A DNA stretch of 14,656 nucleotides from Actinomycetes bacterium (GTDB taxonomy: Bacteria > Actinomycetota > Actinomycetes > Actinomycetales > Cellulomonadaceae): NCBI GenBank assembly GCA_023388235.1, contig JAEWGQ010000024.1, positions 1 through 14,656 on the forward strand. Direction: 5' to 3'. Numbering within the stretch: the first letter of the stretch is position 1; every line of letters starts with the position of its first letter. This document shows positions 1-6,038 of this stretch, piece after piece. The notes under the pieces were generated by a model. That model was given only the letters and a program-made list of their open reading frames with translations, made no database searches and was not told the origin of the DNA. A program made the position numbers and the translations under genes.

Positions 1-253
1 CGGCCATGTCGGCCGCGGGCCGGAGGCGGCCGGTTCCACGTGAAACCTGAGCCAGCGGCGATGGGGACGGTGGTGGGGTCGGCCGGGCGGCGTCCGACGT
101 TCCACGTGAAACCGAACCGGGGGAGCCCTGTGGATGGACGGGGTCTTGTTGTGGAAGACCAGCCTCCTCCCCGCGCGCCTCGCCGGGGGTACCCTGCCGG
201 GCGTCGGTGGGCGTGGGCCACGCGTCGGCGCCAGACGGTCCCTGGTCGTTCAT
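1..253 (-). CDS. parA: Probable N-terminal part of ParA (chromosome-partitioning ATPase), runs off left edge
   Basis: An open minus-strand frame starts with ATG at 253 and runs 84 codons without a stop to the window edge. The ATG overlaps the rsmG stop (ATGA at 253-250) and has a purine-rich Shine-Dalgarno-like stretch (AAAGGGAG) a few bases upstream. The visible part is Pro/Thr/Ala/Gly-rich and looks disordered; it has no catalytic motif, because the Walker motif of ParA would lie beyond the edge. The identity comes from context: parA follows rsmG in many actinobacteria, and two parS sites lie inside this frame, each translated as VSRGT (residues 48-52 and 70-74). ParA is the ATPase that works with ParB to segregate origins. 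The real start could also lie further left, leaving this stretch as leader; the start-stop overlap and the ribosome-binding site favour 253. Confidence 0.6.
   Translation of the reverse strand, partial: MNDQGPSGADAWPTPTDARQGTPGEARGEEAGLPQQDPVHPQGSPGSVSRGTSDAARPTPPPSPSPLAQVSRGTGRLRPAADMA
33..46. promoter_or_regulatory. parS site 1 (ParB-binding centromere)
   Basis: GTTCCACGTGAAAC differs at one base from the palindromic parS consensus GTTTCACGTGAAAC conserved across bacteria. ParB loads here and spreads to form the origin segregation complex. It lies inside the probable parA 5' coding region. Confidence 0.9.
99..112. promoter_or_regulatory. parS site 2 (ParB-binding centromere)
   Basis: This 14-mer is identical to parS site 1 (GTTCCACGTGAAAC), 66 bases away and in the same orientation. 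The shared one-base deviation from the perfect palindrome suggests a genome-specific variant or recent duplication. Confidence 0.9.
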
Positions 254-1062
254 CGCTCTCCCTTTCGCCCACCCGAGCGGCGAGCGGTCGCACGTCGTCC
301 GGCGTCGCGACGCCGGCCCTTCCGGGGGGCACTGGCGTCACGACGACCACTGTCCGCAGAGGTCGGCCAACCTACCTGCGCCGGATCGCGCCACACCACT
401 CGCACCGCGGAGGTCGGCTCCGCCAGCACATCCTCGCCCAGCGGGACGACCTCCGGGCGCGCGAGCCCCATCCTGTGGATGACCGAGTCTGCCTCCTCGA
501 TCTCGCGATGGACGGACGAACCCTTCATCGCCACCAGGGCACCCTCGGGAGCCACCAGCGGCATGGACCAGGTGAGGAGGCGGCCGAGCGGGGCCACGGC
601 ACGCGAGGTCACCACGTCGAACCGTCGCTCGCCGTGCAGATCCTCGGCGCGACCCCGCACGACCTCAACGGTCGGCAGGGACAGCTCTGCGACGACCTCC
701 TGCAGGAACGTCGTGCGGCGCAGGAGCGGTTCCACCAGGGTGACCTGGAGGTCTGGACGGGCGATGGCCAGCACCAGCCCGGGGAGGCCGGCACCCGATC
801 CGATGTCGCACACGGTTCCGGCCCGGGGAAGGGCCTGGGCCAGCACCGCGCAGTTGAGGAGGTGTCGCTCCCACAGCCGGGGAGCCTCGCGCGGCCCGAT
901 CAGCCCCCGCACCACGCCGTCGTCGGCGAGCACCGCGGCATAGCGTTCGATCAGCGCCAGCCGATCTGCGGGAAAGAGCGTGCCCGCGACCTCAGGGGTC
1001 GTGGGCACCTCGTCCGGACGTCCGACGATGCCGCCGGTTCCACGTGAAACGTCGTCGCTCAC
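250..1062 (-). CDS. rsmG: 16S rRNA (guanine-527 N7) methyltransferase RsmG (GidB)
   Basis: The gene encodes 270 residues. RsmG transfers a methyl group from S-adenosylmethionine to N7 of G527 (E. coli numbering) in 16S rRNA; loss in other bacteria gives low-level streptomycin resistance. The SAM-binding motif I, DIGSGAGLPG, is at residues 86-95, followed by an acidic strand end (LVEP, 109-112) and the family block TSRAVAPLGRLLTW (152-165). The start is a GTG at 1062 that overlaps the jag stop by four bases (GTGA), which implies translational coupling. The protein is longer than the usual 200-240 residues because of an Arg/Lys-rich C-terminal tail (about 232-270). The N-terminus contains VSRGT, encoded by a parS site, so the first 20 or so residues may be shaped by DNA function. 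Its stop overlaps the probable parA start. Confidence 0.96.
   Translation of the reverse strand: MSDDVSRGTGGIVGRPDEVPTTPEVAGTLFPADRLALIERYAAVLADDGVVRGLIGPREAPRLWERHLLNCAVLAQALPRAGTVCDIGSGAGLPGLVLAIARPDLQVTLVEPLLRRTTFLQEVVAELSLPTVEVVRGRAEDLHGERRFDVVTSRAVAPLGRLLTWSMPLVAPEGALVAMKGSSVHREIEEADSVIHRMGLARPEVVPLGEDVLAEPTSAVRVVWRDPAQVGWPTSADSGRRDASAPRKGRRRDAGRRATARRSGGRKGER
1037..1050. promoter_or_regulatory. parS site 3, inside rsmG coding sequence
   Basis: This is a third identical copy of GTTCCACGTGAAAC, about 925 bases from site 2. It overlaps codons 5-9 of rsmG and is translated VSRGT. It differs at one position from the parS consensus. Confidence 0.9.
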
Positions 1063-1553
1063 GCGGGAAGGATCACCACGTAGCGACGGGGCTCTGCGCC
1101 CTCGGACTCCGAGGTCAACCCGGCCGCCGCGACCACGTCGTGCACGATCTTGCGCTCGAAGGCGGACATCGGCTCGAGCTCGACGCGCTCGCCCTTGGCC
1201 TTGACCTCGGCAACCGCGCGCTCCCCGACCTCGGTCAGGTCCGAGCGGCGCTGGGCACGGTAGCCGGACACGTCGAGCATCAGGCGCGACCGCTCTCCCG
1301 TCTCGCGGTAGACCGCAAGCCGGGTGAGCTCCTGCAGTGCCTCCAGCACCTCACCGTCCCGGCCGACGAGCTGCGACAGGTCGGCACCGACGATGGACAC
1401 GGCCGCACGATCGGCCTCCACGTCCATGTCCAGGTCGCCGTCGAGGTCGGCGATGTCGAGCAGCTCCTCGAGGTAGTCGGCCGCGATCTCGCCCTCCTCC
1501 TCGAGGCGGGAGGCGGCGCCGGCCTCGCCGGTCGCGTCGGTGGGTGTGGTCAT
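1059..1553 (-). CDS. jag: RNA-binding protein Jag/KhpB (KH and R3H domains)
   Basis: The gene encodes 164 residues. Jag (KhpB) is a single-stranded nucleic-acid-binding protein, linked in Gram-positives to KhpA, cell elongation and division; its exact RNA targets are unknown. A KH domain spans about residues 22-97 with the loop GRDG at 64-67. An R3H domain follows (about 100-164) with the Arg-x3-His signature at R134-H138. The N-terminal Jag_N domain of Firmicutes homologues is absent, as is usual for short actinobacterial forms, and an acidic segment precedes the KH core. ATG at 1553 is chosen because GGAGGAG lies five bases upstream; a longer in-frame extension reads into the yidC 3' region and shows no family similarity. 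It sits 43 bases after yidC, and its stop overlaps the rsmG start. Confidence 0.95.
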   Translation of the reverse strand: MTTPTDATGEAGAASRLEEEGEIAADYLEELLDIADLDGDLDMDVEADRAAVSIVGADLSQLVGRDGEVLEALQELTRLAVYRETGERSRLMLDVSGYRAQRRSDLTEVGERAVAEVKAKGERVELEPMSAFERKIVHDVVAAAGLTSESEGAEPRRYVVILPA

Positions 1554-1596
1554 GTGTGCTCCTCCGTGGAACGTGGCCGCGCCGGGGCGCGAGGTC

Positions 1597-2859
1597 TCAG
1601 TCGTCGGTCTTGCCGCTGCGCGGGGTCGTCCCGGTCGTGCCGCCGGTACCCGCCGCGCCGCCGGAACCGCGCTTCTTCTTGCCGCCACCGGCCGCACCGG
1701 GCGTGCTGCCGGTCCCGGTGCCGTTCGCGCCCGGCTGGCCCTTGCCCGCGCCGCCGGCGGGGCGCTTGCCGCCGCCGGTGCTCCCGGGAGCGCTCGACCC
1801 GGAGGCCGCAGCGGCGCCGGTCGCGCCCGACGCGGACGACCCCGCCTGACCGGTGCTGCCCGCGGCACCGGCCGGCTTCGGCCCGCCCGCCTTCTTGGCG
1901 CGGTCCTTGCGCACGGGCTGCTGGCGCTGCCCGGTGACGGGCCGCTCCTCGATGGTCAGGGTGTCGCCACCCTCCTCGATCGTCACGCCGTGGGCGGCGG
2001 CCTTCTTGGCCTTGCGCGCCTTCATCGCCGCCTCGGCCTGCGAGCCCGGAGCCGGCATCCGCCGGATCGTGTAGAACTGCTGGCCCATCGACCACAGGTT
2101 GGTCGTCGTCCAGTAGATGAGGACACCGATCGGGAAGTTCACGCCGGAGAACGCGAAGATCAGCGGGAAGACGTACATGAGCATCTTCTGCTGCTGCGCC
2201 ATCGGGCCCTCGAGGGCGGCCGGCGGCATGTTCTTCATCGTGAGCTGGCGCTGCGTGGTGAACGTCGTCACGGACATCGCGACGACGAGCAGGATCGTCA
2301 CGATCCGCACGTTCATCGCGGAGGACCCGAACTGGTCGGCGTTCATGAACGTGGCCGACAGGGGGGCGCCGAGGATGCTCGCCTGCTCCGCCTGGGCGGC
2401 GACGTCCTGCGTCAGCGGCCCGAGGTTGGCGCGCGGGTAGTTCCCGGCGGCGAGCAGCGGCAGGGAGTTCAGCACCCGGAACAGGGCGAAGAAGATGGGC
2501 GACTGCGCCAGGATCGGCAGGCAGGACGAGAACGGGTTCGTGCCGTGCTTGCGGTACAGCTCCATCGTCTCGCGGCTCATGGCCTCGCGGGACGCGGGGT
2601 CGGTCTTCCCCTTGTACTTCGCCTGGATCTTCTTCATGTCCGGCGCGAGCATCTGCATGCCGCGGGACGCCTTGATCTGCTTGAAGAACAGCGGGATCAG
2701 CAGGATCCGCATCACGATCACGAGCCCGACGATCGACAGGGCCCAGGCGGCACCGCCGGCGGGGTCGAGCCCGATCCAGTCGAAGAACGAGTGGAACTGG
2801 ACCATGATCCAGGCGACCACGACCATGATCGGGTACAGCAGGCCGTCGAACCAGCTCAT
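1597..2859 (-). CDS. yidC: Membrane protein insertase YidC (Oxa1 family)
   Basis: The gene encodes 420 residues. YidC inserts and folds inner-membrane proteins, alone or with SecYEG. Five membrane segments can be seen at about residues 6-25, 36-60, 112-137, 183-200 and 226-254, the Gram-positive layout without the large periplasmic domain of E. coli. R51 in the second segment matches the conserved intramembrane arginine of the hydrophilic groove. The cytoplasmic helical loop (about 61-111, with KYKGKTDP and RKHGTNPF) is typical. I see no lipoprotein signal. Residues from about 267 form a long Gly/Ala/Ser/Lys-rich tail with basic clusters (RKAKKAAA, GGGKKKRG); such tails can contact ribosomes, but that role is inferred here. 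It lies 19 bases after yidD and 43 before jag. A GGAG ribosome-binding site precedes the ATG by about nine bases. Confidence 0.96.
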   Translation of the reverse strand: MSWFDGLLYPIMVVVAWIMVQFHSFFDWIGLDPAGGAAWALSIVGLVIVMRILLIPLFFKQIKASRGMQMLAPDMKKIQAKYKGKTDPASREAMSRETMELYRKHGTNPFSSCLPILAQSPIFFALFRVLNSLPLLAAGNYPRANLGPLTQDVAAQAEQASILGAPLSATFMNADQFGSSAMNVRIVTILLVVAMSVTTFTTQRQLTMKNMPPAALEGPMAQQQKMLMYVFPLIFAFSGVNFPIGVLIYWTTTNLWSMGQQFYTIRRMPAPGSQAEAAMKARKAKKAAAHGVTIEEGGDTLTIEERPVTGQRQQPVRKDRAKKAGGPKPAGAAGSTGQAGSSASGATGAAAASGSSAPGSTGGGKRPAGGAGKGQPGANGTGTGSTPGAAGGGKKKRGSGGAAGTGGTTGTTPRSGKTDD

Positions 2860-2878
2860 CGGGGAACTCTCCAGGTGA

Positions 2879-3193
2879 TCAGTGCGCGGAGGCGACCGCG
2901 CCGTGCGGGTGTCGACGGTGCGACCCCGCCGGTGGAACGTCGTCGACGCCGCCCGGGTTCCACGGGTTGCAGCGCAGGATCCGCCACACCGCCAGGCGCG
3001 TGCCCCGCAGGACGCCGTGCCGCTCGAGGGCGGTCACGGCGTACGAGGAGCACGACGGGTAGAACCGGCAGGTCGGCGGGGTGAGCGGGGACACGAAGCG
3101 CTGGTACCCGCGGATCAGGAGGACGAACAGCCGCCGCGGCAGCCGCACCACGGCCCGGGCGGACCGCCGCAGCCACGACGCGTCGCGGTTCAC
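2879..3193 (-). CDS. yidD: Membrane protein insertion efficiency factor YidD
   Basis: The gene encodes 104 residues. YidD is a small membrane-associated protein that aids YidC-dependent insertion and sits between rnpA and yidC in many bacteria. The family signature is complete: [20 protein letters not shown] at residues 29-48, [11 protein letters not shown] at 50-60, then the block [14 protein letters not shown] at 74-87, with the usual conserved cysteines (C42, C48, C74). The N-terminus (about 8-28) is Arg-rich and amphipathic. GTG at 3193 overlaps the rnpA stop (GTGA), with GGGAG six bases upstream. A longer frame upstream only re-reads rnpA. Confidence 0.95.
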   Translation of the reverse strand: MNRDASWLRRSARAVVRLPRRLFVLLIRGYQRFVSPLTPPTCRFYPSCSSYAVTALERHGVLRGTRLAVWRILRCNPWNPGGVDDVPPAGSHRRHPHGAVASAH

Positions 3194-3564
3194 CGGGTGC
3201 TCCCGGCGGTCGCGCGCTCGTCGCGCCGGCGGGCGGCGGTGCGCAGCGCACCGTCCAGGTCGCGGCCGAGTGTGGCGTAGTCGACCTCGGCGGCCGGGGC
3301 GAGCGCCCGCACCACCACGTCGGCGTCCGCCGGCAGGCCCGTGAGCCGCTCGGCGGCCAGGGCGCGCAGCCGGCGCTTCACGCGGTTGCGGGTGACCGCG
3401 TTGCCGACGCCCTTGGACACGACGAAACCGACCGCCGGACCAGGTCCGGGGTCGGTTCGCGTCACGAGGTGCACCACGAGCGTGTTCCGCCCGGCCCGCG
3501 CACCTGAGCGCACGGTCCGCTCGAAGTCGGCGGACCGGCGCATCCGGTGTGCGGCGGGCAGCAC
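3190..3564 (-). CDS. rnpA: Ribonuclease P protein component
   Basis: The gene encodes 124 residues. RnpA is the protein subunit of RNase P; with the catalytic RNA it removes 5' leaders from pre-tRNAs. The start [20 protein letters not shown] is typical of the family. The RNR signature is present as [10 protein letters not shown] at residues 58-67, after the strand [13 protein letters not shown] (45-57). The C-terminus (107-124) is rich in Arg. GTG at 3564 is preferred because it gives the family's normal N-terminus; no clear Shine-Dalgarno sequence precedes it, and with only 14 bases after rpmH, coupling to rpmH translation is likely. A longer frame upstream covers rpmH in another frame and is not supported. 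Its stop overlaps the yidD start by four bases. Confidence 0.95.
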   Translation of the reverse strand: MLPAAHRMRRSADFERTVRSGARAGRNTLVVHLVTRTDPGPGPAVGFVVSKGVGNAVTRNRVKRRLRALAAERLTGLPADADVVVRALAPAAEVDYATLGRDLDGALRTAARRRDERATAGSTR

Positions 3565-3578
3565 CGCGACGGGTGGTG

Positions 3579-3716
3579 TCAGGCCGACAGCTCGGCGCGA
3601 CCCTTGCGCCGGCGGGCGGCGAGGATCGCGCGGCCGGCACGGGTCCGCATGCGCAGACGGAAGCCGTGGGTCTTGGCGCGACGCCGGTTGTTCGGCTGGA
3701 AGGTCCGCTTGCTCAC
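3579..3716 (-). CDS. rpmH: 50S ribosomal protein L34
   Basis: The gene encodes 45 residues. L34 is a small, highly basic protein of the large ribosomal subunit that binds 23S rRNA. Nearly the whole protein is family signature: [20 protein letters not shown] at residues 2-21, then [21 protein letters not shown] at 3716 has GGAG eight bases upstream; the in-frame ATG at 3797 would add residues foreign to the family. It is the first gene of the minus-strand operon. Confidence 0.97.
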   Translation of the reverse strand: MSKRTFQPNNRRRAKTHGFRLRMRTRAGRAILAARRRKGRAELSA

Positions 3717-3855
3717 GATGGTCTCCAAGTACTTCGGTGCATCGGCCGGACGTCCGGCCAGGTCTGTGTGCCCGTGCTCGACTGCTCCGGTACCCACGTC
3801 GTCGACGCGGCCGACGTCGGGGCACGCCAGCAGGAGCCATCAGGAAGGCTGGTCA

Positions 3856-3884
3856 ACGTTACGTCGGCGGCGCCCAGGGGTCAA
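3856..3884 (-). promoter_or_regulatory. Sigma-A-type promoter for the rpmH-rnpA-yidD-yidC-jag-rsmG operon
   Basis: On the minus strand, TTGACC (3884-3879) is followed by a 17-base spacer and TAACGT (3861-3856), a close match to -35 TTGACA and -10 TAnnnT. Transcription would start near 3849 and give a leader of about 130 bases before rpmH. This is a sequence match only, but spacing and position are ideal. Confidence 0.7.
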
Positions 3885-3939
3885 ACCGCGGGGATGCGGG
3901 CCTGCGCGACCCTCTCCCACGCACCGCGCAGGGCCACTA

Positions 3940-3956
3940 GCATCGACGCTCGATGC
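3940..3956. repeat. Short perfect inverted repeat upstream of the rpmH promoter
   Basis: GCATCGA and TCGATGC flank a three-base centre (CGC). The dyad lies about 55 bases upstream of the rpmH -35 element, on the side facing dnaA. It could be a regulator site for either divergent gene; no known operator is recognised. Confidence 0.45.
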
Positions 3957-4003
3957 GTCCCGCAGCGTCCGGTCCCCAGCCCGTGGACAGGAGCTCCCGG
4001 CCC

Positions 4004-4012
4004 TGTGGACAA
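4004..4012 (-). promoter_or_regulatory. Perfect DnaA box upstream of dnaA
   Basis: TGTGGACAA is the reverse complement of TTGTCCACA, the strong actinobacterial DnaA box. A weaker CGTGGACAG lies at 3982-3990. Boxes before dnaA are commonly used for autoregulation. Confidence 0.8.
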
Positions 4013-4082
4013 GTCGGCACCTGACGGGCCGCCGGACCGGCCGACCGGCCGGGAACTCCCGGCACCGCGCGTCACGCACAGG

Positions 4083-4103
4083 TGTGGACAAGTCTGTGGA
4101 TGC
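4083..4103 (-). promoter_or_regulatory. DnaA box pair upstream of dnaA
   Basis: A perfect box TGTGGACAA (4083-4091) is followed, 12 bases on, by a weaker TGTGGATGC (4095-4103). The pair starts 76 bases before the dnaA start codon, so DnaA bound here would probably affect dnaA transcription. I could not place a convincing -10/-35 pair for dnaA. The rest of the rpmH-dnaA gap (3717-4158) shows no gene. Confidence 0.75.
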
Positions 4104-4158
4104 ACCACCGGTGCGTGCGACACTCGACCACGCGACTCACGACGGCAGCGAGGTACAG

Positions 4159-5643
4159 GTGTCAGGACAGGACGATCAGCTGGGCCAGGTCTGGTCGGCC
4201 GCGATGGCGCAGCTCGAGGTGAGCCCGGACATCACGCCGCGCCAGCTCGCCTTCGTCCGGCTCGCGAAGCCGCTGGGTCTGCTGGACGGGACGATGCTCC
4301 TCGCCGTCGGCAACGACCTCACGAAGGACTACCTCGAGACGCGGGTCCGGCAGGAGGTCTCGGACGCCCTGGCGGCGGCCCTCGGCCGGGAGGCCCGGTT
4401 CGCGATCACGGTGGACCCGTCGCTGGAGACGGGTGCCGCGGGCCTGACCGCCACGGCGCCGCCGGCCCGCGCGACCGACGACGACGTGCCGCCCGTGGTG
4501 GCGCCGGCCGCGTCCGGGCACCCGAGCACCGGGGAGAGCGCGCAGGTCGAGCCGGCGCGGGTGGAGCCCTTCCGCCGGGAGCCCGCCGGCCCGACGCCGA
4601 GCGTGGAGCCGGCCCGGCTGAACCCGAAGTACCTGTTCGAGACCTTCGTCATCGGGTCGTCCAACCGGTTCGCGCACGCCGCGGCGGTGGCGGTCGCCGA
4701 GGCGCCGGCGAAGGCGTACAACCCGCTGTTCATCTACGGCGACTCGGGGCTCGGCAAGACGCACCTGCTGCACGCGATCGGCCACTACGCCCGCAACCTG
4801 TACCCGTCGGTGCGGGTACGCTACGTGAACTCCGAGGAGTTCACCAACGACTTCATCAACTCCATCGGCGAGGGCAAGGCGGGCGCGTTCCAGCGCCGGT
4901 ACCGCGAGGTCGACGTCCTGCTCATCGACGACATCCAGTTCCTGCAGGGCAAGGAACAGACGATGGAGGAGTTCTTCCACACGTTCAACACCCTGCACAA
5001 CGCGAACAAGCAGGTCGTGATCACGTCCGACCTGCCGCCGAAGCAGCTGAACGGCTTCGAGGACCGGATGCGCTCCCGCTTCGAGTGGGGCCTGATCACG
5101 GACGTGCAGCCGCCGGACCTCGAGACGCGGATCGCGATCCTGCGCAAGAAGTCGGCGAACGACAAGCTGCAGGCGCCGGACGACGTGCTGGAGTACATCG
5201 CGTCGAAGATCTCGACGAACATCCGCGAGCTCGAGGGCGCGCTCATCCGGGTGACGGCGTTCGCGAACCTCAACCGGCAGCAGGTCGACCTGTCGCTGGC
5301 CGAGATCGTGCTGAAGGACCTCATCACCGACGACGACCAGGCGGACATCACCGCGACGGCCGTCATCGGGCAGACGGCGGCGTACTTCGGCCTGACCATC
5401 GAGGACCTGTGCGGTTCGTCCCGGTCGCGGGTGCTGGTCACGGCCCGGCAGATCGCGATGTACCTGTGCCGCGAGCTGACGGACCTGTCGCTGCCGAAGA
5501 TCGGCCAGGCGTTCGGCGGGCGCGACCACACGACCGTCATGCACGCGAACCGCAAGATCCGTGAGCTCATGGCCGAGCGCCGCTCGATCTTCAACCAGGT
5601 GACCGAGCTGACGAACCGCATCAAGCAGGAGAGCCGCGGCTGA
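4159..5643 (+). CDS. dnaA: Chromosomal replication initiator protein DnaA
   Basis: The gene encodes 494 residues. DnaA binds DnaA boxes at oriC, forms an ATP-dependent filament, melts the origin and helps recruit the helicase. Domain I is about 1-85, followed by a Pro/Glu/Ala-rich linker (about 90-150). The AAA+ core begins at NPKYLFETFVIG, with Walker A GDSGLGKT (194-201), Walker B LLIDD (254-258) and the RMRSRFEWG segment (303-311) bearing the arginine-finger region. The DNA-binding domain IV ends with the DnaA signature GQAFGGRDHTTVMHANRKI (449-467). GTG at 4159 is chosen: GAGG lies five bases upstream and the protein starts like other actinobacterial DnaA proteins. In-frame GTGs further upstream (e.g. 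4084) would lie in the DnaA boxes. It is divergent from rpmH and followed by a hairpin and oriC. Confidence 0.97.
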   Translation: MSGQDDQLGQVWSAAMAQLEVSPDITPRQLAFVRLAKPLGLLDGTMLLAVGNDLTKDYLETRVRQEVSDALAAALGREARFAITVDPSLETGAAGLTATAPPARATDDDVPPVVAPAASGHPSTGESAQVEPARVEPFRREPAGPTPSVEPARLNPKYLFETFVIGSSNRFAHAAAVAVAEAPAKAYNPLFIYGDSGLGKTHLLHAIGHYARNLYPSVRVRYVNSEEFTNDFINSIGEGKAGAFQRRYREVDVLLIDDIQFLQGKEQTMEEFFHTFNTLHNANKQVVITSDLPPKQLNGFEDRMRSRFEWGLITDVQPPDLETRIAILRKKSANDKLQAPDDVLEYIASKISTNIRELEGALIRVTAFANLNRQQVDLSLAEIVLKDLITDDDQADITATAVIGQTAAYFGLTIEDLCGSSRSRVLVTARQIAMYLCRELTDLSLPKIGQAFGGRDHTTVMHANRKIRELMAERRSIFNQVTELTNRIKQESRG

Positions 5644-5653
5644 ACCGCTGCGT

Positions 5654-5690
5654 CAGGACCCCCCGCCCGGCTCCGGGTGCGGGGGTCCTG
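5654..5690 (+). terminator. GC-rich hairpin after dnaA, probable terminator
   Basis: CAGGACCCCC (5654-5663) pairs fully with GGGGGTCCTG (5681-5690), a 10-base stem that begins 11 bases after the dnaA stop. No T-run follows, which is common for actinobacterial terminators. It would shield oriC from dnaA transcription. Confidence 0.65.
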
Positions 5691-5763
5691 CTGCGTCTGC
5701 GGCACCGCGCAGCTCTCAGCCTCAACCTCAGCACGAAAGAGCCGTGGGACGATTACTCACACC

Positions 5764-5838
5764 TGTGGACGAGTCTGTGGAAACCGGTGGACGACCCCCA
5801 GGATTCGTGTGGACGGATCCTGGGCTCCCTGGGGACGC
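5764..5838 (-). promoter_or_regulatory. Phased DnaA-box array in oriC
   Basis: TGTGGACGA (5764), GGTGGACGA (5786), TGTGGACGG (5808) and TGGGGACGC (5830) begin exactly 22 bases apart, about two helical turns. TGTGGAAAC at 5776 sits between the first two. All share orientation and the core GGA; four share GGAC. Individually they are weak boxes; the phasing supports cooperative DnaA binding on one face of the helix. Confidence 0.7.
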
Positions 5839-5856
5839 AGAAGGACGCCCGATCGG

Positions 5857-5865
5857 TTGTCCACC
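5857..5865 (+). promoter_or_regulatory. DnaA box in opposite orientation
   Basis: TTGTCCACC differs from TTGTCCACA only at the last base and points against the phased array to its left. Confidence 0.7.
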
Positions 5866-5952
5866 TTCGCCCGCGTCGTCCCCAGGCGGTCCCCACATGT
5901 CGTGCACACCGCGCTCAGGCAGCCCACCAGCACAAATGCCGGTGGTCCCCAG

Positions 5953-6005
5953 GATCCACAGAAGCGACGATGACGACGACAGAGGTCTAGGAAGAAGATC
6001 CACAG
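5953..6005. other. Candidate DNA unwinding element flanked by GATCCACAG repeats
   Basis: GATCCACAG occurs at 5953-5961 and 5997-6005, 44 bases apart, each resembling the 3' part of a DnaA box. The sequence between is close to half A+T, well above its surroundings, purine-biased on the plus strand and contains a GAC/GAT trinucleotide run (5966-5980). The unwinding role is inferred. Confidence 0.45.
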
Positions 6006-6038
6006 CCCGTCAAGGCCCTGCCGGGCCGACCGGGCTCG

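Noticed and set aside
40..1047. 335-residue plus-strand frame at the left end
   Set aside because: Antisense to rsmG and parA, no family features, and starts within a parS site.
3547..4158. Upstream extension of dnaA (698-residue frame)
   Set aside because: It would overlap rpmH, the rpmH promoter and the DnaA boxes; the extra residues are not DnaA-like.
4162..5544. 460-residue minus-strand frame opposite dnaA
   Set aside because: Pure shadow of dnaA; no domain, no ribosome-binding site, and dnaA itself is certain.
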